DNA of 6,273 nt from an uncultured bacterium (GTDB taxonomy: Bacteria; Bacteroidota; Bacteroidia; Sphingobacteriales; Sphingobacteriaceae). Below are positions 6,262 through 6,273 of the stretch, one piece after another. The notes under the pieces were generated by a model. That model ran no database searches. It was given only the letters and a program-made list of their open reading frames with translations, and was not told the origin of the DNA. A program made the position numbers and the translations under genes. Where the stretch lies: the NCBI GenBank assembly GCA_903958995.1, contig CAJBVG010000114.1, forward strand, positions 1 to 6,273, read 5' to 3'. Within the stretch, counting starts at the first letter, position 1. The number at the start of each line of letters is the position of its first letter.

Positions 6262-6273
6262 ATTTGCGAAGCA

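Overview
The window looks like an AT-rich core-genome segment from the Bacteroidota, probably a Flavobacteriales-like member. The support for this is a bacillithiol-type BshB1 deacetylase start, a DUF4294 protein (a family largely restricted to Bacteroidota), a Bacteroidota-style long Rel protein followed by a Fur regulator and purA, and few recognisable Shine-Dalgarno sequences. The lineage below phylum level is inference.

Layout. On the minus strand at the left edge lie the first 42 codons of bshB1 (start at 128) and, upstream of it, a secreted or periplasmic DUF4294 protein (198-803). A 73-bp AT-rich gap separates these from a divergent plus-strand block: rel (877-3087), a Fur-family regulator (3166-3657), purA (3678-4953) and pabB (4960-6198). 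The gaps within the plus-strand block are 78, 20 and 6 bp, so fur-purA-pabB is very likely one transcription unit. The fur gene may also have its own promoter in the 78-bp gap.

How the genes relate. Rel makes and destroys (p)ppGpp. PurA commits IMP to AMP synthesis, uses GTP, and belongs to a family known to be inhibited by (p)ppGpp. PabB makes 4-amino-4-deoxychorismate for folate, which purine synthesis needs. The block therefore reads as a growth, nucleotide and one-carbon housekeeping neighbourhood with a metal-responsive regulator inside it. No mobile-element gene, CRISPR array, tRNA, rRNA or defence gene was seen.

Two things stand out. First, purA is split into two frames by what looks like one extra A in a seven-A run (4323-4329). 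Both halves keep all recognisable family motifs, and removing one A gives a normal 424-residue protein. Second, two related inverted-repeat elements built from imperfect heptads (GAGTAAT/GGGTATT type) lie at 148-214 and 6180-6261, bracketing the gene block. Each overlaps the 3' end of a gene and supplies its last codons and stop codon (GAG TAA). There is no convincing evidence for an undescribed multi-gene system; the repeat family and the purA frame break are the parts worth following up.
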